Assembly (NCBI RefSeq): GCF_027270735.1
Contig: NZ_JAPWIJ010000002.1
Location: 434,001-498,000, forward strand
Direction of reading: 5' to 3'
DNA length: 64,000 nt
Source: Rhodococcus ruber
GTDB taxonomy: Bacteria > Actinomycetota > Actinomycetes > Mycobacteriales > Mycobacteriaceae
The notes beneath the pieces were generated by a model that saw only the letters and a list, made by a program, of their open reading frames with translations, did not search any database and was not told where the DNA came from. Each line of letters starts with the position of its first letter. Within the stretch, counting starts at the first letter, position 1. The translations under genes and the position numbers were made by a program. Below, piece by piece: positions 17,255 through 26,405 of the stretch.

Positions 17255-18007
17255 ATGATGCAGCGCATGACACAGCGCAGCGGTCTCCGTGGGTCAAGCA
17301 ATGGATGGCGAATTGCTGGCGTCGCCGCCATCACCCTTGCCGTCCTTCTTGTCGGCTACGGAGCGGTGGTCGCCTCGACCCGCGAAAACCCGTCAGTTTC
17401 CGATGCCACGTTCACTGCCGCCCCTAACGTCGAGCGCAAGTCTGCCGCATTTCTCGGAGACTCATACACCTCTGGATCGGGCGCATCGACGGGTAAGGGA
17501 TACGCCTGGCAAGCCTCGCAGCGCATGTGCTGGAACCGCGGGAACTTCGGCGAGGGAAGCACCGGCTACACCAACGCCGGACCCGAGGGCTCGGGTAAGC
17601 GCATCTACTTCGACCGTGTCGCAGACGTTGTCGCCAGCTCACCGGACGTGGTCATCGTGCAAGGCAGCACAAATGACTACGACGAAGCCCAGGTCTACAC
17701 CGAGTCCACTAGAACCTTCGAGGCATTAAAAGCGGCCCTGCCCGGTACACCCATCTACGTCGTCGGGCCGCTGATGCCACCCGAGTCCGTTCCCACTCTG
17801 GTGGGAGCCGCCCGAGCCGCACTGATCCGCTCGACGGCCGAGCAAGGCCTACCCTTCATCGACCCACTTGCCGAGAACTGGGTGCCGACCGACAGCGACA
17901 ATTGGGCTGACGGGTTCCACCCCAACGACACCGGTCACACGATCATCGCCGACAGCCTCTCGCGTGACATTTCCGCGATAGACGGCGCCAGCAGCAGTTG
18001 CTCCTAG
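17255..18007 (+). CDS. Membrane-anchored SGNH/GDSL hydrolase
   Basis: 250 residues, or 246 from the second ATG (17267). One transmembrane helix or uncleaved signal at about residues 20-40, then an extracellular SGNH domain: block I 'GDSYTSGSG' with nucleophile Ser70, the oxyanion Asn in 'GSTND' (Asn140), and block V 'DGFHPND' with Asp219 and His222. Such enzymes are esterases or acyltransferases, and in polysaccharide loci often remove or transfer acetyl groups on sugars. A broken relative with the same membrane anchor and 'GDSYSKGTGAS' block lies at 20836. The gene stands alone behind a 250-bp leader containing hairpins and a GTTAC element, suggesting its own promoter. Confidence 0.85.
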   Translation: MMQRMTQRSGLRGSSNGWRIAGVAAITLAVLLVGYGAVVASTRENPSVSDATFTAAPNVERKSAAFLGDSYTSGSGASTGKGYAWQASQRMCWNRGNFGEGSTGYTNAGPEGSGKRIYFDRVADVVASSPDVVIVQGSTNDYDEAQVYTESTRTFEALKAALPGTPIYVVGPLMPPESVPTLVGAARAALIRSTAEQGLPFIDPLAENWVPTDSDNWADGFHPNDTGHTIIADSLSRDISAIDGASSSCS

Positions 18008-18407
18008 ACGCCGTGGAGCTTCGTTTTTGTCAGTGCCCTGTCGCCATTCGTCTGCGCCCGAACCCGGTGCAGTGGATACCGTCGTCGCAGCGCGCCACGC
18101 GTTGAAGATCCGCTAGGCAACAGTGGTCGACGGCTTCACACTCCACGGAGTATCCGAGGCGAACTGCGTTGCCGAGTTGCCCGCGATGTTCCGGGCCTGA
18201 CCGACAGCGCTCGGAGTGTGGGAGTCAGCGACAATACCCATCTTATGGCCGACCCACCGGTTCACCGCCCACGCCACCGTCGTTCGGGTCGAGGGGTTCC
18301 CGTGGCATCGTAGGCAAGAGTCCAGACCTGGCCGCTCGGGTCCGTCCCGGGCATCGGATCGTCTGCTGAGACGACGCCAAAAACAGTTGCCGTGCCAACA
18401 GTTACAC
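18008..18407. other. Intergenic region without a convincing gene
   Basis: About 400 bases after the SGNH hydrolase. Open frames exist on both strands (for example one on the minus strand at 18113-18448) but show no known family, no good ribosome-binding site and mixed codon use. They may be decayed sequence; nothing functional can be named. Confidence 0.4.
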
Positions 18408-18689
18408 ATGAATAAGCAGCGAAAGCGCGAACCCAGCATCAACGACATGCTCTCCGTCGGCGTTCAGTTACTGGCCGCGATCGCAGTCACCTCGCAAATT
18501 CCGAACTCATCGACGCCGGTCGTTCTTGGTTCGATGACCCTCGCGGGCATTGTCATCGGCACGGGCGGATGGCCTAAGCCCAACCCTTCGCGATCGAGCT
18601 GGGTCCGGCCGTCTGCTGGCTACTTCCGCAGTCTCGGGTTTTCAGTGCCGTTTCTGGGCAGAGTCTCAGGCCGCTGGGATCTGGGGTAG
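18408..18689 (+). CDS. Possible small membrane protein or remnant
   Basis: 93 codons from the ATG at 18408. The first 60 contain a hydrophobic stretch (about residues 15-55, two short helices) and codons with GC-rich third positions. The last 23 codons overlap the 3' end of the convergent kinase gene by 70 bp, which is unusual for a real gene. It may be the start of a gene that has lost its original end. No family is recognised. Confidence 0.3.
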   Translation: MNKQRKREPSINDMLSVGVQLLAAIAVTSQIPNSSTPVVLGSMTLAGIVIGTGGWPKPNPSRSSWVRPSAGYFRSLGFSVPFLGRVSGRWDLG

Positions 18690-20242
18690 GTCTCGGAATC
18701 CCTTGTTGACTCCGCTGTACGCGGAGCGGCGGCAGGCGATGCGGAGGCGGACCGTGGGGAAGACTGACGATTCGGCTGAACCTGCACCGGTGCGGGAGCG
18801 GGTGGGGACACCGGCGTCAATGAGGCAACGGGTGCCTGAGGTGCAGGCGCGGGGATCGGCGGCGTCACCTGCTTGGGCAGATTGGTATCGGCGGTGTAGT
18901 TGTACGAGTAGCTGTACATGTCGCCCTTCTTCGAGGGCGTCAATGCCAGCACCACGCCGAGGACGTGCGCGCCGATTGTCTCCAGATTGCCGATGGACCT
19001 AGCAAGTTCGTTGCTCTTGGTGTGACCGTAGCGGGTGACCAAGAGAGCACCGTCGGCATGGGTGGTCAGCACAGCCGAGTCGGTCACCGGCAACAGTGGT
19101 GCGCCGTCCACAATGACGTAGTCGAACTTAGAGCGCAGTTCCACCAACAGGGCGCGAGATGCTTCCGAACCCAGCAGCTCGGACGGGTTCGGCGGTATCG
19201 GGCCGGAGGCCATGGCTTGCAGGCCCTCGTACTTGGTCGGCTGAAGCACCTCGTCCACTTTGGCCTGCCCGGCAAGCACGGTGCTCAGACCGACCGATCC
19301 GATGAGGCCCATGTACTTCGAGATGCGAGGACGACGTAGGTCGCCCTCGACGAGAGCGACGTGGTGGCCGGCTTCGGCGAGCGAGATCGCCAAATTGAGT
19401 GCAGTGGTCGTCTTACCCTCGCTCGGAATCGCACTGGTGACGACGATGACGCGCGGCGGATGATCGACTTCGAGGAACTGCAGGTTGGTGCGGAGCTCAC
19501 GAAATGCCTCGGCGCTGGCCGATTGGGTGAGGTCCTGAAAGTCGACGGCCGGATGCGCCTTGCGTTCCTTGTCGAATGGAATCGTGCCGACGAGTGCCTT
19601 GCCGGAGATAGCTTCGATTTCGCGGCGGCCCTTGATGGTGTTGTCCAGGCGGTCTCGCAGGACGGCTAATGCGATTCCGAGTAGGAGGCCGACGGCCGCA
19701 CCCAGAGCGAGATTTCTCTTGGTCTTCGGGCTGACTGGAGTGGACGACGCCTCAGCCTGTTGGAAGGTCTTGACCCCGGCTGCGGGGTCGCCGCCATTTG
19801 CCGGTGTCTCCAGTTCTCGGACCTGCTCGATCAGTTCGGTCGCCATTGCATTGGCGATGTCACGAGCCCGTTCAGGCGATGAGTCGGTCACCGTCAGATT
19901 GAACAGAACGGTGTCGGGGTTCGACGATGCCTTCACCTTCGACGCAAGCTGAGACGCGCTCATTCCCCCGAGTGGAAGCACATTCAAGACCCGAGCCGCC
20001 AGAGCCTCGCTGGTTGCCAACTCCGAGTACGAAGCCACTAGCTGCTGCGAGGCCAGGTTGCCCTGGTAAGTCTCGCTCACCGATGCACCACCAGAGGTGG
20101 AGACGAACATCCTGGCGCTCGACTCGTACGACGGCGTCGTCAGCAGCGATGCACCCAAAGCCCCAAGGATCGCGACGACCACGGTGACGGCGATGATGAT
20201 CCACCTCGCCTTCAGGATTCTCAAATAATCCTGTATCTCCAT
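18620..20242 (-). CDS. Wzz-BY-kinase fusion, polysaccharide tyrosine autokinase
   Basis: 540 residues from the ATG at 20242. The Wzz half has transmembrane helices at about residues 13-35 and 178-195, with the polysaccharide co-polymerase domain between. The cytoplasmic BY-kinase half carries Walker A 'SEGKTTTA' (Lys277), Walker A' 'VEGDLRRPR' (about 298-306) and Walker B 'VIVDGAPLL' (about 376-384). A tyrosine cluster 'YSYSYNY' (443-449) follows, which is the usual site of autophosphorylation. A Pro/Ala/Ser-rich tail ends the protein. Such kinases phosphorylate themselves and cycle with a phosphatase to control polymerisation and export by Wzy. This is the intact kinase of the window; compare the degenerate copy at 50441. 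A GTTACA element lies at 20301-20306, about 60 bp upstream. Confidence 0.92.
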   Translation of the reverse strand: MEIQDYLRILKARWIIIAVTVVVAILGALGASLLTTPSYESSARMFVSTSGGASVSETYQGNLASQQLVASYSELATSEALAARVLNVLPLGGMSASQLASKVKASSNPDTVLFNLTVTDSSPERARDIANAMATELIEQVRELETPANGGDPAAGVKTFQQAEASSTPVSPKTKRNLALGAAVGLLLGIALAVLRDRLDNTIKGRREIEAISGKALVGTIPFDKERKAHPAVDFQDLTQSASAEAFRELRTNLQFLEVDHPPRVIVVTSAIPSEGKTTTALNLAISLAEAGHHVALVEGDLRRPRISKYMGLIGSVGLSTVLAGQAKVDEVLQPTKYEGLQAMASGPIPPNPSELLGSEASRALLVELRSKFDYVIVDGAPLLPVTDSAVLTTHADGALLVTRYGHTKSNELARSIGNLETIGAHVLGVVLALTPSKKGDMYSYSYNYTADTNLPKQVTPPIPAPAPQAPVASLTPVSPPAPAPVQVQPNRQSSPRSASASPAAAPRTAESTRDSETYPRSQRPETLPRNGTENPRLRK

Positions 20243-20835
20243 GCTCCGCGCTCCTCGTTCGTTTCGTACAATTCGCAACGTCTCACTGCGTGGCTCAATC
20301 GTTACATAGCTGGTTGCTTTCCGTGCACCGGACGACCCCCGGTGTAGCACGTATCAATTCATTCGATCGAATTGCAATCACAAATAAGTCATTTCCCCGT
20401 TGTGATGTGTCACCGGGGGAACCGAGACCGATTCCTCAGCACGAACTTCACCGGTGGGCAATCTCCCACCAGTACTGCTGTGCAGCGACGATAGACAAAG
20501 ACACACCTGCAACGTCACCCGTGGTGATCTCTGACACTCGCCAATCTCGATCTGCTAGTCGACCAAGTATCAGCCGATCTCGCCGAGCCGATGCCGCAGA
20601 CCTGCCCATGCGTCGCGCACGAGCGACCCACTGCGGCAACGCGCGCCTATTAGTGCCGGAAAGTTGAACTGATCGGCGATGCCGACGCCTCGATACAGCA
20701 CAACACTCTTAGCGACCCCCTCGTTCTTTGCACAAGCCCCGCGTCGGCCGGGAATTCCGTCGTGGCAGCACACGGTTCACACAATGCGTGGCGGATGGCT
20801 GATCCGAAGAACGTACCTAGTCGGCGGTCGAGTTC
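20243..20835. other. Kinase upstream region, no gene seen
   Basis: Nearly 600 bases with only short spurious frames. It should contain the promoter of the kinase gene. Visible elements are GTTACA at 20301-20306 and a perfect 12-bp palindrome ATTCGATCGAAT at 20361-20372, itself flanked by CAATTC and GAATTG half-sites. Confidence 0.45.
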
Positions 20836-21185
20836 GTGGTCATGTGGCGGGCGGTGCCCGTCTACATCGTGGTCCCGGTGCTGTCGGTGGCGTTCAGCGA
20901 GATCGTGGAGTGGCAGTTCGGCTCGAAATCAAGAACTCCGCAGGCAGCAGCGCCCGCTGCACGATCCATCCCGAGTTCAATGCCAGTCGTCGTGCGACTA
21001 GGTGACTCGTACAGCAAGGGCACAGGCGCATCCACCTTGGGAAACGATGGACCACCCTGGTCTCGGCGGTGATGGGTTGGTACGGACTCTGGCTCACCGA
21101 AGCCGGCTCTGGCTACAACACCAGCTATCTCGGTCAGGATGTCACGTCCCCGATAGTCGGACCATCCCGTTCTACAGCCACGGGC
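20836..21185 (+). pseudogene. Truncated, frameshifted SGNH hydrolase
   Basis: The frame from 20836 gives a short hydrophobic anchor and then block I 'LGDSYSKGTGAST', closely resembling the intact hydrolase at 17255. It stops at 21072. Moving to another frame at about 21042-21050 restores a plausible continuation ('WTTLVSAVMGWYGLWLTEAG' then 'SGYNTSYLGQDVTSP'), aligned with the 'EGSTGYTN' region of the intact copy. The rest, including the Asp/His block, is missing because transposase-derived sequence begins at about 21185. It is therefore a dead gene. Confidence 0.7.
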
Positions 21186-21640
21186 TGTTGATCTCAGTCG
21201 ATCTTGCAACCCTCGACCGGTTGGTGGTTGTGGTGATTGGGCAGCGAACTCAGCCGGCGTAAGGTAGCCGATAGAAAAGTGCCGGTGCCGATGGTCGTGG
21301 TCGTCTTTGAAGTCCGCGAGCACCACCCTCGCCTCCTAGCAGACCCGTCCAGAGATAGCGGTTGAGGCGCTCCTTCGAAGTCGGTTGTTGAACACCTCAG
21401 TGCGTTCGTTGTTCCACGACGTCCCCGGCGGAATGTAGGAGATTCCGACACAGTCGCGGCAGAACTGTTGCACCATATGCGGAATGCACTCCGGACCGTT
21501 CTCCATTCGCAGCAACGGAGCTGGACCACCCCACACCGCGAACGTCTCGTCGAGCTCGTCGGTCAGTCGTTGCGCGGTGACCGACGCCGCCCGAGGAACG
21601 CATCGGGATCTGCGAGCGTATGAGGCACCCGGAGTTCATG
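21186..21640 (-). mobile_element. IS3-type transposase remnant (integrase-core C-terminus)
   Basis: Reading the minus strand in three frames gives consecutive pieces of an IS3-family OrfB: 'RMENGPE' and 'SYIPPGTSWNNERTEVFNNR' (ORF from 21536), then 'ERLNRYLWTGLL' in a second frame, then 'VLADFKDDHDHRHRHFSIGY' plus 'LTPAEFAAQ' in a third (from 21326). This is the end of the rve catalytic domain, with the final catalytic Glu region in 'NNERTEVFNN'. At least two frameshifts, no N-terminal part and no OrfA mean it cannot be active. It truncates the SGNH pseudogene on its left and abuts the polymerase gene on its right. Confidence 0.8.
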
Positions 21641-21649
21641 CTTGACCGG

Positions 21650-23041
21650 TCAGCGGTTCTCGGATGGCACGTGCGCTGCTGCCCTAGTCTCGTCGTAATC
21701 ATCCCTCTCGACTGAAACGCGATCTGTAGACACGACTAGGGCCGCGACTGTGAATACGAAAAGTGTCGTGTTGATATCCGCACCAGTAGGGCGGAGTGGA
21801 GTCTCTGTGCTCATACGAGCGACGAGAAGTACGGTTGCGGCCATCCCCAAGCCGCCACCCTCCCGCCAAAACCGCAGGCCTATTCCGACCATCACCACGA
21901 GCATTGCAACCAATGCAACCAATCCGAGAACACCCTGTCCTGCGAGTGTTTGCACGATCTGGTTATGAGCTTGCCCTCCGACCGTGAAGCTTGGTGCCCA
22001 CACAGCACGAAAAGCATCATCGAGAAGCTGCGGCCCATAGCCGAACACTTCGTTACCGCGATAACCGCCGACGATTGCTGCCTCCCAAATCTCCGTGCGG
22101 CCGTTGAGTGTTTGGTAATTTGGCGGCAGGAGGGCTTTGACACGATCAGCAAAGATCAACGGCACGGCCATGTATAGCAATGCGGCGGACGAGGCAATGA
22201 CCAAAAGTGAAATTCTAAACGCCTTGCCGAGACGACCCAGGAGAAATGGCACCGCAAGCACCAGACCAACCCAGCCAGTAGATGACTGAGCGAGGGCCAA
22301 AGCGATGAGCGAAGGCGCGAGCCACCATGAGGCGCGACGATGGGCAAGCTCCGCGACAATAGACATCCCGGCCACCGCTGCCATCGCGTTCGGGTGGGGA
22401 AGAATTCCTTCGAGCCTTGAGAAACCGAGCAAAGTTCTAGACTCATCAGTGTTGAAAGCATTAGGCAGCATCGCAATCGCCACGAGGCTGAGCGCCACGA
22501 TGATCCGCAGCGTCCATCGAATCTGCTGGGTGAGCCACTCGAAGGTGTACGTCCCGTGCGAAACGAACGAGATTACGATTAGCGGAGTTGCCCAATAGGC
22601 GTCGGGGATTTCGGTGACGCCGGCGGGGAATGCGCCAAAGTATGCTGATGTCAACAAAGTGCCGTAGAACGCAACCAGCGTTGCTGTTAGGAGTTTGGTG
22701 TGGCGGCGCGAGTCCTTCAACCCATAGAACGCGGAAATCACGCCCAGCGCCACAGCGAAACGAAACACTGTGCTACCGCCTGTGTAGAAGAGGATACTCA
22801 GCGGCCCGAGCACACCACAGACGAAAATCTGCGCTTCCAGATACCACGCGCCGCCACGACGTCGGGCAGCCCTAGCCCATGCCTCTCCGAACGCCGCAGC
22901 TAGTGCAAGGGCAAGCACCAGGGCAACCAGAGTCATCAGGTTGGCCTCAGTGAAGATCCCCGCAAGAGTTCCCATCGCCACATCATGCCGGTATCGAGCA
23001 CCTCCATGCATCTCCGCGGGCGATCTAGTACTAAACCCCAT
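21650..23041 (-). CDS. O-antigen ligase/Wzy-like polysaccharide polymerase
   Basis: 463 residues from the ATG at 23041, with about ten to twelve hydrophobic helices. It has the Wzy_C/O-antigen-ligase pattern: helices, then a large loop with 'NGRTEIWEAAI', 'GYGPQLLDDAF' and 'AHNQIVQTLAGQGVLGL', where the conserved His lies, then the final helices. Such proteins link repeat units carried on undecaprenyl diphosphate at the outer face of the membrane. Together with the kinase at 18620 and the flippase at 28414 it completes a Wzx/Wzy system. Base composition is a little lower in GC than the NRPS region. The transposase remnant lies immediately 3'. Confidence 0.85.
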   Translation of the reverse strand: MGFSTRSPAEMHGGARYRHDVAMGTLAGIFTEANLMTLVALVLALALAAAFGEAWARAARRRGGAWYLEAQIFVCGVLGPLSILFYTGGSTVFRFAVALGVISAFYGLKDSRRHTKLLTATLVAFYGTLLTSAYFGAFPAGVTEIPDAYWATPLIVISFVSHGTYTFEWLTQQIRWTLRIIVALSLVAIAMLPNAFNTDESRTLLGFSRLEGILPHPNAMAAVAGMSIVAELAHRRASWWLAPSLIALALAQSSTGWVGLVLAVPFLLGRLGKAFRISLLVIASSAALLYMAVPLIFADRVKALLPPNYQTLNGRTEIWEAAIVGGYRGNEVFGYGPQLLDDAFRAVWAPSFTVGGQAHNQIVQTLAGQGVLGLVALVAMLVVMVGIGLRFWREGGGLGMAATVLLVARMSTETPLRPTGADINTTLFVFTVAALVVSTDRVSVERDDYDETRAAAHVPSENR

Positions 23042-23516
23042 GGTGCGGCCGCCAACCCACTGCTGAAGGTCAGGTGAACTAACTGGCACGTCAGAACAAA
23101 ATTGACACTCACTACGGCGGCAGCGAGGCCACTGCCGACAAGAAACCAACGTCCGCACTATCGCTCGGATACCCGCACCGTCCCGAACTGCATACTCCAG
23201 ACTCGTCTAGCAACACCAGGTTCAACCTCGCTGTGCTACGACCCGATTCTCACCGGGTGGCGGTGATTGGCATCAGCACGATGCGGTGAATCGTTACTGG
23301 GCCATTCCTGACGTGACGCAGCGTTACGGGCGAAGACTGCGCCTCGGAAAAAGATAGTGGTCGAATCGTAAATATGCGGCACGGTCTCGGCACCAACGGC
23401 GCGCACCTTGTGAAGGCCTCGCTCCGGACATCTGATCGCCATCCCACCGATCTGCCCCTGTCCGGCCACCACAGAACGGACGGCGATTGCCTGGGGTCCA
23501 AATGATCCGGTGCACT
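23042..23516. other. Gap between polymerase and acyltransferase genes
   Basis: About 475 bases. Short frames on the minus strand have no recognisable product. The promoter of the polymerase gene probably lies in the left part. No hairpin with a T-run is evident. Confidence 0.4.
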
Positions 23517-24689
23517 TTATCGTCGATTACCCCGAATACGCGCTTCGAGAGGACGCTCGAAGAAGGTGTAGAGCAACGCGGACACCCCAATACAAGCTGC
23601 TACCACGGGGAAGGAAAGCAGGACACCGACATACCCAGTGGATAAACCTGGAAGAAAATGCCGGACCGTGCTGATGATTAACAAATGGCTGAGGTAAAGC
23701 GCAAACGACCATTCTCCGAGACGGACAATCAGAGGGTTGGACAAGTGCGCACCCACCCCACCGCCGTGTAGCTCGGCGTTTACAACTGTGGCTATGATGG
23801 CCATGAAGCATGGCAATAGCACCATTGACGCTAGATCAGTGGGCAAAGCCTGCATTGGTAGCATTGCGAACACCGACCAGTTTTTCATTATCGCCAGATT
23901 CAACGCTGACATCAAGACGAACAACACACCGGTTGTCGACACCGCCACTAGGAAGGAAAACGGAACGTGGACCCCACGTCGCAACAGGGCGCCGAGTGCG
24001 ATACCCAGCACGAACTCCCAAACCCGATAACCTGGGTTGACGTAGAGCACGCCGATGACCGGTCCGTCTCGTAAGAGGAGATGGGCAACGAGGGTAAGCA
24101 CTGCGACGGTCGCGTAAAAATAGACCATAAACCGAACCAGCGTTTGTGTACGTCTCTCAAGTATGCGAGGCGCAAGGAATGGGAATAACGCATAGAAGAA
24201 GGCCTCGCATGAAAGTGACCAGCTAGGCCCATTCAGCCCGAAATAAAAATGCTCGAACGGCACCCATGCCTGCACGAGCAGGACGCAGGCAATGGCAACG
24301 GGCCAGGTCAAACTGTCGTGCCCCACTGCTATTAACACAGCCGCCGACGTCAATCCGAGAAAATGCAACGGATAAACCCGTGCAAACCTGTTGCGGTAAA
24401 AGTCTGACTTTCGTTGCAGAGGTTGACGCGACCAGGTCAGGACGAACCCAGACAGCACAAAGAAGAAACTAACGCCAACCGACCCTACCGAAAAGATCTG
24501 AGCCCCCGTTGTGCCCCAGAAATTCTTGCTGAGATGGCTGACCACCACCAACATCGCGGCGTAGAAGCGCAGGCCAGTGAGCGATGGTAGTCGCTGTGCG
24601 GGGCCCCCCGCGGGGATGCACAGATGCCCTGATGTCAACTTTGGGTGCGCGCTGCTTCGGTCTGCGTCCATCGACGCATCATGCCGCAT
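23517..24689 (-). CDS. Acyltransferase-3 family membrane protein
   Basis: 390 residues with about ten transmembrane helices. Family signatures: 'LTGLRFYAAMLVVVSHL' near residue 39, 'SFFFVLSGFVLTW' near 75 and 'RNRFARVYPLHFL' near 98. An ATG at 24671 is an alternative start. Acyltransferase-3 proteins (OafA/ExoZ/OatA-like) move acetyl or other acyl groups across the membrane onto sugars of surface polymers. There is no SGNH domain fused to the C-terminus. It is divergent from a second family member at 24896 across a 206-bp gap. It probably decorates the locus-1 polysaccharide. Confidence 0.88.
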   Translation of the reverse strand: MRHDASMDADRSSAHPKLTSGHLCIPAGGPAQRLPSLTGLRFYAAMLVVVSHLSKNFWGTTGAQIFSVGSVGVSFFFVLSGFVLTWSRQPLQRKSDFYRNRFARVYPLHFLGLTSAAVLIAVGHDSLTWPVAIACVLLVQAWVPFEHFYFGLNGPSWSLSCEAFFYALFPFLAPRILERRTQTLVRFMVYFYATVAVLTLVAHLLLRDGPVIGVLYVNPGYRVWEFVLGIALGALLRRGVHVPFSFLVAVSTTGVLFVLMSALNLAIMKNWSVFAMLPMQALPTDLASMVLLPCFMAIIATVVNAELHGGGVGAHLSNPLIVRLGEWSFALYLSHLLIISTVRHFLPGLSTGYVGVLLSFPVVAACIGVSALLYTFFERPLEARIRGNRR

Positions 24690-24895
24690 ATTTAGATGGA
24701 TCGCCGAACCAAGTCATTCGCCTGAACGAGATTGCCGGACGTCTATAGTTCCACGCGCAGCTGCCGCCTCGGAGGCTAAGCCACAGATTCAGCCGGGTAA
24801 GCGATCACCATTCAGGCCGCTTCTGGCTGCCGAGACCCGACCTGAGGCGATGCGTCAGGCGCGCAAGAATCCGACTACTACGGCATGATTCGCGC

Positions 24896-26095
24896 ATGAC
24901 CGACCGACGCTCACGCATACGCCACCTGAAGCCAGTGCGTTTCATAAGCAGTCGACCACCCGGGCCGCCACGCCAACTTGAGCTCGATGCCATCCGCGGT
25001 GTTGCCATCCTTCTTGCAATGGGGTGGCACCTTAATTCGCTTCCCTCGGAAAATTCTGTTTACAACTTTTTCATGGCTCCTGGTCGCGTGATCGGCTGGG
25101 CCGGCGTTGACCTATTCTTCGTCCTGAGCGGTTTTCTAGTTGGGCGCCTGCTCTTAGAGGAGCAACTTCACCGCACGACGGTCGATGGCAAGCGATTTCT
25201 GATACGTCGCGCCTTTAAACTTTGGCCCGTGCTGTACGTATTCCTTTTCGCACAACTCATCTTCGGGGATATGAGCTGGAACACGTACCTGGCACAAACA
25301 ATATTCCATATTCAAAACTACACACACGGTTCCATATCCCATTTATGGTCGCTCGCAGTCGAGGAACACTTCTACCTGATACTGGTTGGCGTGATTACCA
25401 TATTTTCGACAACTTTTCGCAGCTCCCGGCACCTTTTGGCGTTGATGTTTTCGTTACTAATTTCATGCCTGGCGCTCCGCGTATCAGCGTACGCATTTGG
25501 CTCCGGATTGGTCGAACTTCAGACTTACTCGCATTTCCGGTTCGACTCCCTCGCCGCTGGAGTCATTCTTGCGATAATGGCAGTCAACTACCCGAAACAA
25601 TTTACGAAACTGTTGCTTCTACGCCCGATGTTCGCGATCGTAGCTTGTGCTGGCGTGACATGGCTAGTCCTAGTTCCAAAGAACACCGCTCTAGGGAGCA
25701 CGATTGGCTACACCATTGCATATCTCACTGGCGCCGCGCTTCTTCTAACTGTATATCGAGCTGATTTCGTGATTAAGGCTCCTCTATGTTGGCAGTGGTT
25801 GGGTGTCCTAGGAACATATTCATACGGCCTATACATTTGGCATATCGCAGCTGGAAATTTCGGGGAAATCTTGTTTCGGAAAATATTCGACGATTCCGTC
25901 GGCACAGTTGTGCTGACAATCGTCAAGTATCTGTCAGCGCTCACTATCGCAGTCTTCGTGACTAAGATTGTGGAGTGGCCATCGCTCCAGCTGAGGAACA
26001 AGCTATTCCCCTCGCGCACCACGATACAGCCAGACGGAGACGCCTCGAGGGGTACTAACACGCATCGAAACGCCTCTGATCTTCCCGATGAATGA
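24896..26095 (+). CDS. Acyltransferase-3 family membrane protein
   Basis: 399 residues, about ten helices. Signatures: 'LELDAIRGVAILLAMGWHL' near residue 26 with the catalytic-type His, 'DLFFVLSGFLVGRLL' near 66, 'LIRRAFKLWPVLYVFL' near 101 and 'SHLWSLAVEEHFYLI' near 147. It is only distantly similar to the divergent neighbour at 23517, so the pair is not a recent duplication. The codons are noticeably AT-richer than in the NRPS region. The probable role is O-acylation of a surface polysaccharide or lipid-linked unit; donor and acceptor cannot be told from sequence. Confidence 0.88.
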   Translation: MTDRRSRIRHLKPVRFISSRPPGPPRQLELDAIRGVAILLAMGWHLNSLPSENSVYNFFMAPGRVIGWAGVDLFFVLSGFLVGRLLLEEQLHRTTVDGKRFLIRRAFKLWPVLYVFLFAQLIFGDMSWNTYLAQTIFHIQNYTHGSISHLWSLAVEEHFYLILVGVITIFSTTFRSSRHLLALMFSLLISCLALRVSAYAFGSGLVELQTYSHFRFDSLAAGVILAIMAVNYPKQFTKLLLLRPMFAIVACAGVTWLVLVPKNTALGSTIGYTIAYLTGAALLLTVYRADFVIKAPLCWQWLGVLGTYSYGLYIWHIAAGNFGEILFRKIFDDSVGTVVLTIVKYLSALTIAVFVTKIVEWPSLQLRNKLFPSRTTIQPDGDASRGTNTHRNASDLPDE

Positions 26096-26405
26096 CCATC
26101 CGAGAACAACAACCTACGAATCCTAGAGACGGTGGTGCCGGTGCGGATACCGTGGTCGACCTGGGGTTGCAGAGTCCAACACCACACCGTTTCCTGACCG
26201 ACCCCCACTATTTTGGCGCCTCGCCACCGCCGCGGTGGTGGCGAGGCGCAGTCCGCTCCGTGAGCTTCATGCAACTGCAGTGCCCTCGCGCAGACCACTG
26301 GTCAGATCTTCTTGAGCGTGTGCTCATACTGCGTGGCTCACTATATGGCATCGAACCTAAATTGGTTCACCGCATGGGCACGACGATAAACCGAGCCCAA
26401 GGACA
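26096..26405. other. Gap containing a strong hairpin
   Basis: About 310 bases between the acyltransferase and the WecG-type transferase. No convincing gene is seen. The main feature is the hairpin at 26216-26249, listed separately. Confidence 0.45.
26216..26249. repeat. 34-bp GC-rich inverted repeat
   Basis: Nearly perfect palindrome: GCGCCTCGCCACCGCC pairs with GGTGGTGGCGAGGCGC with one mismatch and almost no loop. A TTTT run precedes it on the plus strand, so it does not look like a standard plus-strand terminator. On the minus strand the stem is followed by A-rich sequence. It could be an unusual terminator for the acyltransferase gene or the end of a small mobile element. Confidence 0.65.

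Noticed and set aside
18113..18448. Minus-strand frame of 111 codons after the SGNH hydrolase
   Set aside because: No recognisable family, no ribosome-binding site, mixed composition; may be decayed DNA but cannot be supported as a gene.
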